The translations under genes were made by a program, and so were the position numbers. 64,000 bases of DNA from Acinetobacter rudis (lineage in GTDB: Bacteria; Pseudomonadota; Gammaproteobacteria; Pseudomonadales; Moraxellaceae): assembly GCF_031157835.1 (NCBI RefSeq), contig NZ_JAVIDR010000004.1, positions 62,001 to 126,000 on the forward strand, written 5' to 3'. The notes below the pieces were generated by a model, which was not told where the DNA came from, did no database searches, and saw only the letters and a list, made by a program, of their open reading frames with translations. Shown in pieces: positions 35,626-45,634 of the stretch. How positions within the stretch are numbered: position 1 is the first letter of the stretch; each line of letters starts with the position of its first letter.

Positions 35626-37100
35626 TATTCACGTCCTTGTGCTTTTAAAGAAATGTTAAAAATGGCGCCAGGTGTTCCTTCACAGACCCATAAATAACCT
35701 TGGTGATTTTCAATGATACTGCGGGAGAGGGTAAGGCCAATCCCCATACTGTCTATTTTACTCGAATAAAAAGATTCAAAAAGTTGTTCAGGATTTTGGC
35801 CATTTAAACCTGGACCATTATCAGCAATACTCATTCGAGCGAGGTCTTGGTGTTGCCAAGTTCGAATATAAACTTCACCATTTTCAGTATGATGTTGAAG
35901 AGCATCTACGGCATTGAAAACTAAATTAATAACAACCTGACTAAATAAGGTTTCATCTGCATAAATATAAATAGGCGTTGGTGACAATTCATAATAAATT
36001 TTAGTTTTGCCTTGTTCTGCCTTAAGTTCAATTAATGGCGCAATAAGATGAATCAATTGATTGAGCTGTAATATCTTAAAGTTGGCTTCGCCCTTTTTTA
36101 AAAACTGTCGCATGCTACGAATAATATTACTTACGCGTTGTACCTGTTCAAGTGCAGCATTCAAGGCATCTAAGGTCTCTGTATTATTTGCCAGTCCATT
36201 TTGTATGCGTAAAATGCTACCAGTAATATAGTTTGTCAGTGCTGCTAGAGGTTGGTTAAGTTCATGGGCTAATGCTGTTGATAACTCTCCCATCGTTTTA
36301 CAACGTGACATGTGCCCTAATTGTTTTTCACGTGTACGTACCATATTTTCTGCTTCGATACGCTCAGTAATATCTCGATAATTAATTAAAAAGCCTTGAA
36401 TATTAGGGTCAAGTAATAGGTTTTTACAGCTCGCTTCATGATTACGCCATTGACCACTATGATGTAAAAAACGATAGTTTAAATGCTGAGTTTGTTCTTG
36501 CGGATGAAACAATTCTCGATATAAAAATTGTCGTACCTGGGCACGGTCTTCAGGATGAATTAAATGAAGTATATTTTTCTTTAACGCAAGGCGGTTACGA
36601 TAACCTGTGATTTTTTCAAGCGAGGGGCTCGCATACAAGAGTTTGGCTTGAGTATCTAAAATAGCAATTCCATCTGCTGAGCTTTCTAATAAGCATTTAA
36701 AATATTCATCTTTCGATTGTAATGCATATTGATATTGTTTGATTTCACTGATATCTCGAACCAAAGCTAAGACTTTGGCTTGCTGATCTATATAGATGAT
36801 TTTTAAACACACCTCAGCGGGGATTTGTTTTCCAGTTGTAGATTGTAAGATCCATTCAAATTTAATCACACCACTGCGCGCAGTTTGACGGATTCTACTC
36901 ATAGCATGGGGGAAATTAAATCCTTGGCTATGCGCACTAATATCTTCAACCCCCATAGTTAATAACTGAGAGCGTGTAAACCCCGTAAGCTGTTCTGCTG
37001 CTTGATTGGCATCCATAATTTTAGCGCTATCGACATCATGTATAAAAATGGCATCGCCAGCCTTGTCAAAAATGGTTTGATAATAATTTTGGTTGTTCAT
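35625..37100 (-). CDS. PAS-domain sensor histidine kinase (FixL/StyS-like)
   Basis: 491 residues without transmembrane helices: two to three PAS/PAC domains (about 1-125 and 130-255; IMDANQAAEQLTGF, LLYASPSLEKITGY), a HisKA domain with ALAHELNQPLAALTNY, and a HATPase domain (INLVFNAVDAL, DNGPGLNG, GIGLTLSRSI). It is a cytoplasmic sensor, so an intracellular aromatic ligand or redox state is a plausible signal. It is in an operon with the FixJ-type regulator. Confidence 0.88.
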   Translation of the reverse strand: MNNQNYYQTIFDKAGDAIFIHDVDSAKIMDANQAAEQLTGFTRSQLLTMGVEDISAHSQGFNFPHAMSRIRQTARSGVIKFEWILQSTTGKQIPAEVCLKIIYIDQQAKVLALVRDISEIKQYQYALQSKDEYFKCLLESSADGIAILDTQAKLLYASPSLEKITGYRNRLALKKNILHLIHPEDRAQVRQFLYRELFHPQEQTQHLNYRFLHHSGQWRNHEASCKNLLLDPNIQGFLINYRDITERIEAENMVRTREKQLGHMSRCKTMGELSTALAHELNQPLAALTNYITGSILRIQNGLANNTETLDALNAALEQVQRVSNIIRSMRQFLKKGEANFKILQLNQLIHLIAPLIELKAEQGKTKIYYELSPTPIYIYADETLFSQVVINLVFNAVDALQHHTENGEVYIRTWQHQDLARMSIADNGPGLNGQNPEQLFESFYSSKIDSMGIGLTLSRSIIENHQGYLWVCEGTPGAIFNISLKAQGRE

Positions 37101-37400
37101 GACTCACCCTGAATCATTTTAAAGGAAACAGCGTCCTGCTGTGTGGGGCAATAAGATCGTAAGAGAGTGAAAAGATTAGTTTGATAGTGCTGTAATTCCA
37201 CTGAATTTGCAACGTAACTTTTGACATTTAAATATGATCTGAGACTCAAATTTTAATGGTTACCAATAGACTTTAAAATATGTGTTTGTTTTCAAAATCA
37301 TGAGTGTTGAATGTTATTTATTGGTGGGAAGAAATTAATAATTTTGAGTTTGAGCCATGATCTGTTATGTATGAATCATAATTAAAATGGAAAGTAACAA
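37101..37400. other. Intergenic region, promoters of divergent genes
   Basis: 300 bp of AT-rich DNA between the kinase gene (-) and an exported protein gene (+). No open frame or clear repeat was seen. Confidence 0.5.
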
Positions 37401-38162
37401 ATGCAGGTGAAATTTAAATTAGGATTAGTTGCATTATTATCTAGTGTTGGGCAATGGGTTTATGCTACCCCATGTGAGGATGTTAATTTTACCAATTCAA
37501 TTTTAAAACAAGCTCACTTGACTAGCCCTCAAGGACATCTTGCAGATTGTAAGGTGCTCCCACAACAACAAGATCAGGCCTTGATTGTTTATCAGCAGGG
37601 GGAACTTGATATTAATGAAGATTCTGAACATGCGCAAAGTTATCAGCTACATTTACTGACTGCCGATATTCAACAACAGAAACTACTTGATCATTATATA
37701 GATCCCAATAGCTATACCTCTGATGCAATGATGCTGCAAGATATAAGGATTGATACCGCAGCGTATCAGTTACACCCAAAATTAAGAGCAATTGGATTAA
37801 GAATTAATTTCGCTAATTCATCTTCAGTTAATCCTTATTCCTACAATATATTGAATTTATATGATTTGAAAAATCATCGGAAAATTTTAAATAATCTGAG
37901 AGTAGGATTAGATCAAGGTGAGAATGATGGACGTTGTAATGCCGATAATCACAGTAGAAGTAGTGTCCTCATTGTATTAAACACTCAACATCAAGGCATG
38001 TTCGATTTAAGAGTAAATAGCAAAGAACGAAATGAAAGTTATCGTTGGGTTAATGATGATTGTAAACAGACAGGCCATATAGAAAACAAACGAAGTCATG
38101 TCCTAATATATAATGGCCAACGCTATAATATACCGAGGTATTTAACAGAGTATGAACCTTAA
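37401..38162 (+). CDS. Exported protein of unknown function
   Basis: 253 residues with a signal peptide (KLGLVALLSSVGQWVYATPCED, cleavage near 24). The mature part has four Cys, possibly two disulfides (PCEDV, ADCKV, GRCNAD, DDCKQ). No family is recognised, though acidic motifs resemble the exported protein at 15756-16436. Probably periplasmic. Confidence 0.7.
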   Translation: MQVKFKLGLVALLSSVGQWVYATPCEDVNFTNSILKQAHLTSPQGHLADCKVLPQQQDQALIVYQQGELDINEDSEHAQSYQLHLLTADIQQQKLLDHYIDPNSYTSDAMMLQDIRIDTAAYQLHPKLRAIGLRINFANSSSVNPYSYNILNLYDLKNHRKILNNLRVGLDQGENDGRCNADNHSRSSVLIVLNTQHQGMFDLRVNSKERNESYRWVNDDCKQTGHIENKRSHVLIYNGQRYNIPRYLTEYEP

Positions 38163-38377
38163 TGATGGTTTAAATCACTTCTTCAGCACAGCTTTGCAAA
38201 TGGAAAGGCTTCTCTACTTATAAAAACAATAAATTGATTGGTTTTAGCTATGGTATTTTGGCTAAGGTCTAATTTTTTCAACTCGTTATTATTCTAAAAC
38301 CCATTGCGTATGGCGTTATACTGTGCGCCCAGAAGATGATGTATTTCATCAAGGTTTGGTATTGTAGGTAGGGTTTA

Positions 38378-39790
38378 ATGGACGCAGAGAAGTCACAACA
38401 TGATTTAGCACAGGCACCACCAGAGTTACATAAGGGATTAAATAACCGACATATTCAGCTCATTGCTCTCGGTGGAGCAATTGGTTCAGGTTTATTTATG
38501 GGTTCAGGTAAAACAATTCATTTATCTGGCTCATCAATTATCTTGACCTATATGGTTGTTGGCTTCTTTATGTTCCTCATGATGAGAGCAATTGGTGAAT
38601 TATTATTATCAAACAGCAGTTATAACTCATTTGTAGATTTTACCAGTGAGTATTTAGGGGATTGGGCAGGTTTTTTCCTGGGATGGAGTTATTGGCTCTG
38701 TTGGGTAATTAGCTGTATTGGCGATGTCGTTGTGATTGGTGGGTATATTCAGTTTTGGTTCCCTGATTTGAGTTTATGGATTCCTGCTGTTTGTTCTCTG
38801 CTGTTTTTGGTTTGTGTAAACTTATTTTCTGTGAAGAACTTTGGTGAAGTAGAATTTTGGTTTGCTGTAATCAAGGTGTTAGCGATTTTAGTATTGATCG
38901 TGGTTGGATTTAGTATGATCTTTACTGGTTTTACTTCACCAAACGGAGTAACAGCGTCACTTTCACACATTGTAGAACAAGGAACAATTTTCCCTAATGG
39001 TGCGTTTGGGTTCATTGCTGGCTTCCAAATCGCAATTTTTTCATTTATGGGGGTTGAGTTATTAGGGATTACAGCAGGTGAGACCAAAGATCCTGAGAAG
39101 AACTTACCAAAAGCGATTAACTCCATCCCATTACGTATTATGTTGTTTTACATATTATCGTTGATTTGTATTATCTCAATTACTTCATGGCAATATGTTT
39201 CTCCAGATAAAAGCCCATTTGTTGAGGTATTCACTTTGGCAGGTATTCATATTGCTGCCGCACTCATGAATTTTGTGGTGTTAACCTCAGCTTTATCTGC
39301 GGTCAATAGCGGGATTTTTAGTACTAGTCGAATGCTATTTGGCTTAGCTTGTCAAAAGGATGCCCCACATGTATTTGAGAAGCTGAATACCAAAAAAATT
39401 CCTTTTTCTAGTCTATTTTTCTCCGCAATAGGAATGTTGATTGGTGTTTTACTCTTAGTCATTATTCCAAGTGTAATGCAGCTCTATACGCTACTTTCTA
39501 CGCTATGCGCGATTTTGATTTTGTTCGTTTGGGGACTCATGGTATGCGCATATTTGTCCTATCGTAAGAAACGTCCAGATTTGCATGAAAGCTCTAAATA
39601 TAAAATGCCCGCTGGTATTACACTGTCTTATGCATGTTTAGTATTTTTTGGCTTTGCCTTAGTTGCATTATTATTTGAAGAAGATACTCGAATTGGTATG
39701 TATATCGCTCCATTCTGGTTTTTATGGTTGGTAGTTGCATTTAAATATCGCGATCAAATTCTTGCTTATTTTAGAAAGAAATTTAATTAA
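38378..39790 (+). CDS. cycA: APC-family amino acid permease, CycA-like
   Basis: 470 residues with about 12 transmembrane helices. The run from LNNRHIQLIALGGAIGSGLFMGSG through AETKDPEKNLPKAINSIPLRI and GIFSTSRMLFGLA is very close to E. coli CycA, the D-serine/D-alanine/glycine importer. A weak hairpin (ACAGCCC/GGGCTGT) follows at 39823. The IclR regulator gene comes 104 bp later. Confidence 0.85.
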   Translation: MDAEKSQHDLAQAPPELHKGLNNRHIQLIALGGAIGSGLFMGSGKTIHLSGSSIILTYMVVGFFMFLMMRAIGELLLSNSSYNSFVDFTSEYLGDWAGFFLGWSYWLCWVISCIGDVVVIGGYIQFWFPDLSLWIPAVCSLLFLVCVNLFSVKNFGEVEFWFAVIKVLAILVLIVVGFSMIFTGFTSPNGVTASLSHIVEQGTIFPNGAFGFIAGFQIAIFSFMGVELLGITAGETKDPEKNLPKAINSIPLRIMLFYILSLICIISITSWQYVSPDKSPFVEVFTLAGIHIAAALMNFVVLTSALSAVNSGIFSTSRMLFGLACQKDAPHVFEKLNTKKIPFSSLFFSAIGMLIGVLLLVIIPSVMQLYTLLSTLCAILILFVWGLMVCAYLSYRKKRPDLHESSKYKMPAGITLSYACLVFFGFALVALLFEEDTRIGMYIAPFWFLWLVVAFKYRDQILAYFRKKFN

Positions 39791-39894
39791 CATTTCGCCA
39801 TAACTAAATTAACAAATGATATACAGCCCTATAGTGGGCTGTTATCATATTGGACAAACTAAAAAATGAGCTGTTGTACTGAAAGGGCATTTAA

Positions 39895-40674
39895 ATGAGT
39901 GAAGAAAAAATATCCGGTGGTGTACAGTCACTGGAGGTTGGATTGTCTGTATTAAATGCTTTGTTGGAACATAATCAGCCTATTATTTTAAAGCAATTGT
40001 CTGAAAAACTTGCGATGCATCCTGCTAAAGTCCACCGTTATTTGGTGAGTTTAATTCGTATGAATTATGCGCAGCAACTTGATGATGGACAGTATGCCCT
40101 AGGTGATCAAGCATGGCGTTTAGGACTCAGTTGTATTCAACATACTGATCGATTGCAATTGGTACAACATCTTATTTATGCATTACAAGCACAGGTGGGT
40201 TGTGGTATTCAAATTTGTAAATGGTCACCTCAAGGTCCTGTGGTTATTCAGTCTCTTGAGTCAAATCAAGCCATTTCAATTGTGACTAAAGTTGGATCGG
40301 TAATGCCTTTGCTCAATTCAGCTGCAGGCCGTTTATTTGCTTCTTATATGCCTGAAACCATGATTAAGCCAATGATGCAAACGGAATGGCAACAAGAAAG
40401 TCCCTATGCTCGCACAATTGTTCCTGCAAATTGGGACGATTTTTTGATTATGAAACAGAAGATTATTGCTGAAAAACAATCTGTAGTGAAAGGTGATTTA
40501 TTGGTGGGAATCAATGCAGTCGGTTTCCCAATTTTTAATAGTCACCAAGGAATAGAATATTGTTTAACTGCATTGGACAATGAAAGCTATTTAGCACTGG
40601 AGAATGACTGTGATAAGTTGAAATTATTACAGTTAGGTGTACAGAGTATTAATCAGTTTTTATTAAATCATTGA
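39895..40674 (+). CDS. IclR family transcriptional regulator
   Basis: 259 residues. An N-terminal winged HTH (SLEVGLSVLNALLEHNQPIILKQLSEKLAMHPAKVHRYLVSLI, about 12-60) and an IclR effector domain (about 80-255; MPLLNSAAGRLFASYMP). The target is not evident. Candidates are the CycA-like gene upstream or the tyrosine-degradation genes 3 kb away. Confidence 0.88.
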   Translation: MSEEKISGGVQSLEVGLSVLNALLEHNQPIILKQLSEKLAMHPAKVHRYLVSLIRMNYAQQLDDGQYALGDQAWRLGLSCIQHTDRLQLVQHLIYALQAQVGCGIQICKWSPQGPVVIQSLESNQAISIVTKVGSVMPLLNSAAGRLFASYMPETMIKPMMQTEWQQESPYARTIVPANWDDFLIMKQKIIAEKQSVVKGDLLVGINAVGFPIFNSHQGIEYCLTALDNESYLALENDCDKLKLLQLGVQSINQFLLNH

Positions 40675-40997
40675 GGATGTTTGGCTTGATAGTGTTCCAC
40701 ATGAAACCTAGAGTATTGTGGTGACATCTTAAAATACAGCAAATGCTGATGTTTTAAAAAAACTTCTGAATAACATATCACTTTGGAATTGCTGCTAATT
40801 TTATAAGTTACTTTGTTTTCTATGAATTTTTCTGATTAAGTGACAAGCATTATTCATACTTATTCCAATTTGGATTCAAACTTAAGTCTCAAACTGTATC
40901 GCAATGATCAAATAGTATGTGACTAATCTCATTTGTTATTATCTTAAACCCTGAAGTGATTTTAAAAGCAAGCGGATTCAATTCCTTTGTGTGTCTG

Positions 40998-42209
40998 ATG
41001 AACAAAGAAAACATGAGTAGAGAAAATATGGTCAACTCACCTCAACCAGTTGGTTACCGTGCTTGGTTGGCAGTGATATCTGTGGCGCTAGCAATTTTTG
41101 CAGTTGTGAGTGCGGAAATATTACCTATTGGTTTGCTGACACCTATTGCACATAGTTTAGATCAATCCGTTGGGCAGAGTAGTTTAATTATTTCATTGCC
41201 TTCATGGATTGCTGCAATTACTGCCCCTTGTGTTGTGCTCTTTTTTAACCGCATTAATCGGCGTGGTTTATTATTATTTTTTATGCTGTTGTTACTCGGC
41301 TCAAATTTAATGGCTGCATGGGTAACTCATTTTCATTGGTTGTTATTTGCTCGTATATTGTTTGGTATCTCAATGGGCGGAATTTGGTGTATGGCTGGTA
41401 GTCTAGCCATTCGTTTAGTTCCCTTACATGCAGTGGGTTTAGCAACTTCAATTATTTTTAGTGGTATTGCTGCTGCTTCTGTACTTGGTGTTCCCTTGGG
41501 TGTTTATTTAGGCGACCTATGGGGCTGGCGTTTTGCATTTATTTGTATTGCCGTTATGGTGGCGATTGTATTTTTGATGTTGTACTGGTCATTACCATCT
41601 TTAGCAACTGATCCTACTACACATTGGTCTTCTAGCTTAAGAGTGCTTAAACAAAAGAATATTTTATTTGGTTTAGCGATTACTGTTTTTATGGTTATGG
41701 CTCAGTTCTCTGCGTATACGTTTATTCGACCATTACTGCAATCCGTATCTCAATTTTCAGATCAACATATTAGTACATTACTTTTAGTTTATGGCTTCTT
41801 TGGCATATTAGGTAATTTCACCGCAGGTTATTTTGCCCAGAAATATTTGTGGCAAACATTATGTACAATCTCAGTATTTACTGGCCTCTCTTTGTTGTTA
41901 TTTGCTGCCTATGGAAACTCTCAGTCTATTAGCATTGTACTGTTATTGGTTTGGGGGATGGCATATGGTGGTGTGTCCGTATCATTAATGACATGGATGA
42001 TGCGTGCTGCGCCTAAACAAGTTGAAATCGCATCAGCCTTTAATATATCAATGTTTAATTTATCAATTGGCTTGGGAGCATTTACAGGTGGGTTTATTGT
42101 TGATCATATGGGGCTACAGCAAAACTTAATGAGTGCTGCTATATTGAGTGCAATCGCTGCATGTATTATTGCTTTATGTGTCAAGACAAGAAATCAGCCA
42201 CATATTTGA
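40998..42209 (+). CDS. MFS transporter (AraJ/YdhP-type efflux)
   Basis: 403 residues with 12 predicted helices. Family patterns are SAEILPIGLLTPIAHSLDQSVGQSSLIISLPSWIAAITAP near the N-terminus and LFGISMGGIWCMAGSLAIRLV in helices 4-5. It probably exports sugars or drugs. The start is uncertain: ATGs at 40998, 41013 and 41028 are all possible and none has a strong ribosome site. Confidence 0.82.
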   Translation: MNKENMSRENMVNSPQPVGYRAWLAVISVALAIFAVVSAEILPIGLLTPIAHSLDQSVGQSSLIISLPSWIAAITAPCVVLFFNRINRRGLLLFFMLLLLGSNLMAAWVTHFHWLLFARILFGISMGGIWCMAGSLAIRLVPLHAVGLATSIIFSGIAAASVLGVPLGVYLGDLWGWRFAFICIAVMVAIVFLMLYWSLPSLATDPTTHWSSSLRVLKQKNILFGLAITVFMVMAQFSAYTFIRPLLQSVSQFSDQHISTLLLVYGFFGILGNFTAGYFAQKYLWQTLCTISVFTGLSLLLFAAYGNSQSISIVLLLVWGMAYGGVSVSLMTWMMRAAPKQVEIASAFNISMFNLSIGLGAFTGGFIVDHMGLQQNLMSAAILSAIAACIIALCVKTRNQPHI

Positions 42210-42420
42210 CTTGATGTTGAAGATTGTGAAATAGAGTATAGATGATTGGTGTAAGCTTTTGCTGACACAGAATAGGGATTTTAGCTGCTATACAGATTTT
42301 TCACATTTACATATTATGAACACATAGAGAACAGGATGTTCCAAAACATAAAACAACAATGATAAGTTCAGCACCAGGATAGTGAGGGATGACAGGAGTT
42401 GACCCTAAGACTGAATATGA

Positions 42421-42447
42421 AAAAGCCTGACAGGATGTCAGGCTTTT
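42421..42447 (+). terminator. Terminator hairpin inside the 42.2-42.7 kb gap
   Basis: AAAAGCCTGACA and TGTCAGGCTTTT form a 12-bp stem with a 3-nt loop, followed by T-rich sequence. It is more than 200 bp past the MFS gene, so it may end a lost gene or that transcript. Confidence 0.7.
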
Positions 42448-42449
42448 TT

Positions 42450-42590
42450 AATTTAGAGCTAACGCCAAGGTTGATGAGTTATTTACCTCAAAAGGATTGG
42501 ACTCTAGGATGTATTGCAGTCCGAAATGTAGATATAGATAAGATTTGGCAGTTGGTGGATAACCATATCGTGATTGATATATATCCCTAA
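42450..42590 (+). pseudogene. C-terminal remnant of an L,D-transpeptidase (YkuD family)
   Basis: The open frame ends with DWTLGCIAVRNVDIDKIW and IDIYP, the typical C-terminus of YkuD-domain L,D-transpeptidases, including the catalytic Cys of GCIAV. About 45 residues remain. The rest of the domain, including the conserved His motif, is absent upstream, where a terminator hairpin lies instead. A decayed gene; the function is lost. Confidence 0.6.
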
Positions 42591-42671
42591 TCTATGAGGC
42601 TTATAATGATGAGTTTGGAATAAATATGCCTAAATACTCTACTTAGTATTTAGGCATGGTATGGTTATTCA

Positions 42672-43730
42672 CTAGATATCAGTATTTAATACGCCACGAC
42701 GGATTTGATCACGTTCAATCGATTCAAAAAGCGCTTTAAAATTACCTTCACCAAAACCATCATCATCTTTACGTTGAATAAATTCAAAAAATACAGGACC
42801 AATCATATTTTCAGAAAAAATTTGCAACAGTAATTTTTTTTGTCCATCTTTGGTTTGTCCATCAAGCAAAATACCACGTTTTTGTAATTCTGCAGTTGGT
42901 TCACCATGCTCTGGTAGGCGTTCCTCTAACATTTCATAATATGTATTGGGTGGGGCAGTCATAAACTTAAGATCTAGACTTTTTAATTTGTCCCATGTTG
43001 CTAATAAATCATCAGTAATAAAGGCAATATGTTGGATACCTTCACCGTTGAAGTCTGTGAGGAATTCAGCAATTTGACCGTTGCCTTTATCTGAATCTTC
43101 ATTAAGAGGAATGCGAATAAGACCATCTGGAGCAGTCAGTGCTTTGGAGGTTAAACCTGTATATTCACCTTTAATGTCGAAATAGCGAATTTCACGGAAA
43201 TTAAAGATTTTCTCGTAGAAGTTTGACCAGTATTCCATTCGACCTTTGTAAACATTATGAGTGAGATGATCAATTTCGTTTAGGCCTACACCGACAGGAT
43301 GACGGTCAACATCATTAAAGAAAATAAAGTCATTTTCATAAATATCACGGTCAACTAAAAAAATCGGCATTCCACCAATACCTTTAATTGCTGGGATATT
43401 AAGTTCCATAGGACCAACTTTAGAGTGGATTGGTTCTGCACCTAGCTGAATGGCTCGATCAAATGCCTTTGCTGCATCAAGTGTTTTAAACCCCATTGCG
43501 CAAGCCGAAGGCCCATGTTCTTGAAAGAAGAAAGAGGCATACGATTCAGGTTGATAATTCAAAATGATATTAATATTACCTTGTCGCCATAAATGTGCAT
43601 TTTTAGATTTATGTTGAGCTACCTTGGTAAAACCAATCGTTTTAAAGATCTGATCAAGTTCGCCATCTTTAGACACAAACTCAATAAATGCAAATCCGCA
43701 CAGTTCTAAAGGGTTCTCTAAAATATCCAT
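42672..43730 (-). CDS. hppD: 4-hydroxyphenylpyruvate dioxygenase
   Basis: Converts 4-hydroxyphenylpyruvate to homogentisate in tyrosine degradation. 352 residues, two VOC modules; the iron ligands are in [18 protein letters not shown] and a C-terminal Glu ([28 protein letters not shown]), all diagnostic. It is transcribed away from the permease/fahA block. Two copies of a shared operator lie 175-210 bp upstream (43904-43940). Confidence 0.96.
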   Translation of the reverse strand: MDILENPLELCGFAFIEFVSKDGELDQIFKTIGFTKVAQHKSKNAHLWRQGNINIILNYQPESYASFFFQEHGPSACAMGFKTLDAAKAFDRAIQLGAEPIHSKVGPMELNIPAIKGIGGMPIFLVDRDIYENDFIFFNDVDRHPVGVGLNEIDHLTHNVYKGRMEYWSNFYEKIFNFREIRYFDIKGEYTGLTSKALTAPDGLIRIPLNEDSDKGNGQIAEFLTDFNGEGIQHIAFITDDLLATWDKLKSLDLKFMTAPPNTYYEMLEERLPEHGEPTAELQKRGILLDGQTKDGQKKLLLQIFSENMIGPVFFEFIQRKDDDGFGEGNFKALFESIERDQIRRGVLNTDI

Positions 43731-43903
43731 TTATATTTTTCCTATCAGTTGGTTATTGCCTCTCGGCGCACCTAATATGTGAAGTCCACTTTTTGTATAC
43801 TTGAGCATCACATGTGTAATGTAATTCCGTCGCTCTAAGCTGTTTTATGGTATTAGGACTATGCATATTAAGCTGTTGAATAAAGCTTACTAAAAACCAT
43901 TTT

Positions 43904-43940
43904 GTTATGCAATACATAATTAAATTACATAATTCATAAT
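43904..43940. promoter_or_regulatory. Tandem copies of the tyrosine-catabolism operator near hppD
   Basis: GTTATGCAATACATAAT (43904-43920) and ATTACATAATTCATAAT (43924-43940), start-to-start distance 20 bp. The same near-palindrome (ATTATG-N5-CATAAT) is found before the permease and fahA genes. The bound regulator is unknown. Confidence 0.55.
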
Positions 43941-43964
43941 TTTATTTGTGATCTTCTAAGTATA

Positions 43965-43998
43965 AAAAAGCCTCTGTAATATAGAGAACAAAGGCTTT
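43965..43998 (-). terminator. Terminator after the aromatic permease gene
   Basis: On the - strand AAAGCCT...AGGCTTTTTT with additional pairing TGT/ACA. It ends in T6 and lies 35 bp past the permease stop. Confidence 0.75.
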
Positions 43999-44032
43999 AT
44001 TTATATGTAAGGCGTATCGTATGGTTTTGCTT

Positions 44033-45433
44033 CTAATCTAAAATAATATTATTTGAGATACTCTTTTGCCGTTTTTTAATAAAGTAAGCGGCTGTTAAAC
44101 AGAGAACCCAAGCAGGTAACATCCATACTGCAATTTGCATGTCTGGACTGATTGCCATGACACATAAGATTGCCAACATAAAGACGATACACAAATAATT
44201 ACTCAGTGGATAAGCAAAACTGGCAAATTTTAATGCTCGTCCTTGTTGTTGCATATGTTGACGAAACTTAAGGTGAGTTAATGAAATCATCACCCAGTTA
44301 ATTACAATCGCAGCAACAACCAACATCATTAATAGGCCAAAGGCTTTTTCAGGGAAGATGTAATTAATCACGACACAGATTGCACTGGCAAGAGCTGAAA
44401 CCAGTACAGCATTGGTTGGGATGCCTCGTTGATTAATACGTGCTAAAGCTTTCGGTGCATTACCTTGTTGAGCCAAACTCAACAACATACGGCTGGTACA
44501 ATAAGAAATACTGTTATAAACCGAAACAGCAGCAGTTAAAATGACAAAATTAAGCGCTGTTGCCACACCAACACTGTCTAATGTGGCGAAGATCATAACA
44601 AATGGACTGCCACCTTGAGCAATGTGATTCCATGGGAATAAAGCCAATAAGATAGTTAGTGTTGCGATATAAAATAATAGTACTCGGTAGACGATTTGAT
44701 TAATTGCTTTGGGTAATGTTTTCTCAGGCTGATGAGTCTCTGCCGCCGCAATTCCCACCAATTCAATGCCTCCAAAGGCAAAAATAATCGCGGCCATTGC
44801 CATGACTAAGCCTTGCACACCATTAGGAAAGAAGCCACCTAATGCCCAGAGATTACTAAACCCAGCTTGTGGTCCAGCTGTTCCTGTTGCAAGCAAATAT
44901 GAACCGAAACCAATCATGGCTAAAATGGCAACAACTTTAATAATTGAGAACCAAAATTCCATTTCTCCGAACAGTTTTACATGCAGTAGATTAATTCCAT
45001 TAATAATGAGAAAGAAAGCTAGTGCAGATACCCAAGTTGGGATCTCGGGCCACCAGTATTGAACATAAAGCCCTATAGCACTCAGCTCAGCCATACAGAC
45101 TAAAATATTTAATACCCAATAATTCCAGCCAGAAATAAAACCAGCAAAAGGGCCCCAATACTTTTGTGCAAAATGGCTAAATGAACCGCTAACAGGTTCT
45201 TCTACCACCATTTCACCTAATTGACGCATCATTAAGAATGCTATTAATCCTGCTAGCGCATAACCTAATATAACGGAAGGACCCGCCATTTTTATGGATT
45301 GAGAAATACCTAGAAAAAGCCCAGTACCAATTGAACCACCAAGTGCAATAAGTTGAATATGTCGACTACTTAAGCCTGCTTTGAGTTGGCCAGAGCTTTG
45401 ATTAGGCACTGTGTTATTTTTATCCATATGCAT
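44033..45433 (-). CDS. APC-family aromatic amino acid permease (AroP/PheP-like)
   Basis: 466 residues with 12 predicted helices. LSSRHIQLIALGGSIGTGLFLG at the N-terminus and AAAETHQPEKTLPKAINQIVYRVLLFY are typical of the AroP/PheP/ProY group. The position among hppD, fahA and maiA suggests tyrosine or phenylalanine import. I chose ATG 45433 with GGAG about 5 bp upstream; an ATG at 45463 falls inside the operator and lacks a ribosome site. Confidence 0.85.
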   Translation of the reverse strand: MHMDKNNTVPNQSSGQLKAGLSSRHIQLIALGGSIGTGLFLGISQSIKMAGPSVILGYALAGLIAFLMMRQLGEMVVEEPVSGSFSHFAQKYWGPFAGFISGWNYWVLNILVCMAELSAIGLYVQYWWPEIPTWVSALAFFLIINGINLLHVKLFGEMEFWFSIIKVVAILAMIGFGSYLLATGTAGPQAGFSNLWALGGFFPNGVQGLVMAMAAIIFAFGGIELVGIAAAETHQPEKTLPKAINQIVYRVLLFYIATLTILLALFPWNHIAQGGSPFVMIFATLDSVGVATALNFVILTAAVSVYNSISYCTSRMLLSLAQQGNAPKALARINQRGIPTNAVLVSALASAICVVINYIFPEKAFGLLMMLVVAAIVINWVMISLTHLKFRQHMQQQGRALKFASFAYPLSNYLCIVFMLAILCVMAISPDMQIAVWMLPAWVLCLTAAYFIKKRQKSISNNIILD

Positions 45434-45449
45434 AATTACTCCATGTAAA

Positions 45450-45466
45450 ATTATGTATTGCATAAT
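45450..45466. promoter_or_regulatory. Shared operator before the aromatic permease gene
   Basis: ATTATGTATTGCATAAT, which has perfect 6-bp arms ATTATG/CATAAT around a 5-bp centre. It lies 17 bp upstream of the permease start, a repressor-like position. Confidence 0.6.
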
Positions 45467-45526
45467 ACGATCGGGTTTTACTATATCTCAAAACGACGCT
45501 AAACGTTCAATAGAAATTAGACATAA

Positions 45527-45563
45527 ATTACATTATTTGTAATTTTATTATGTATTGCGTAAT
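45527..45563. promoter_or_regulatory. Tandem copies of the shared operator before fahA
   Basis: ATTACATTATTTGTAAT (45527-45543) and ATTATGTATTGCGTAAT (45547-45563), again exactly 20 bp apart as at hppD. They sit about 70-110 bp upstream of fahA, in the gap shared with the divergent permease gene. Confidence 0.55.
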
Positions 45564-45634
45564 TATAAAAAGTGCGTATGATGAAATAAATCAATGCTAG
45601 TCATAGTAAAAAAGCGATAAGACAAGGAACGCTC

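Noticed and set aside
38270..38367. Open frame ending VWRYTVRPEDDVFHQGLVL before the CycA-like gene
   Set aside because: About 33 codons, no start with a ribosome site and no recognised family. It may be a gene relic but cannot be supported.
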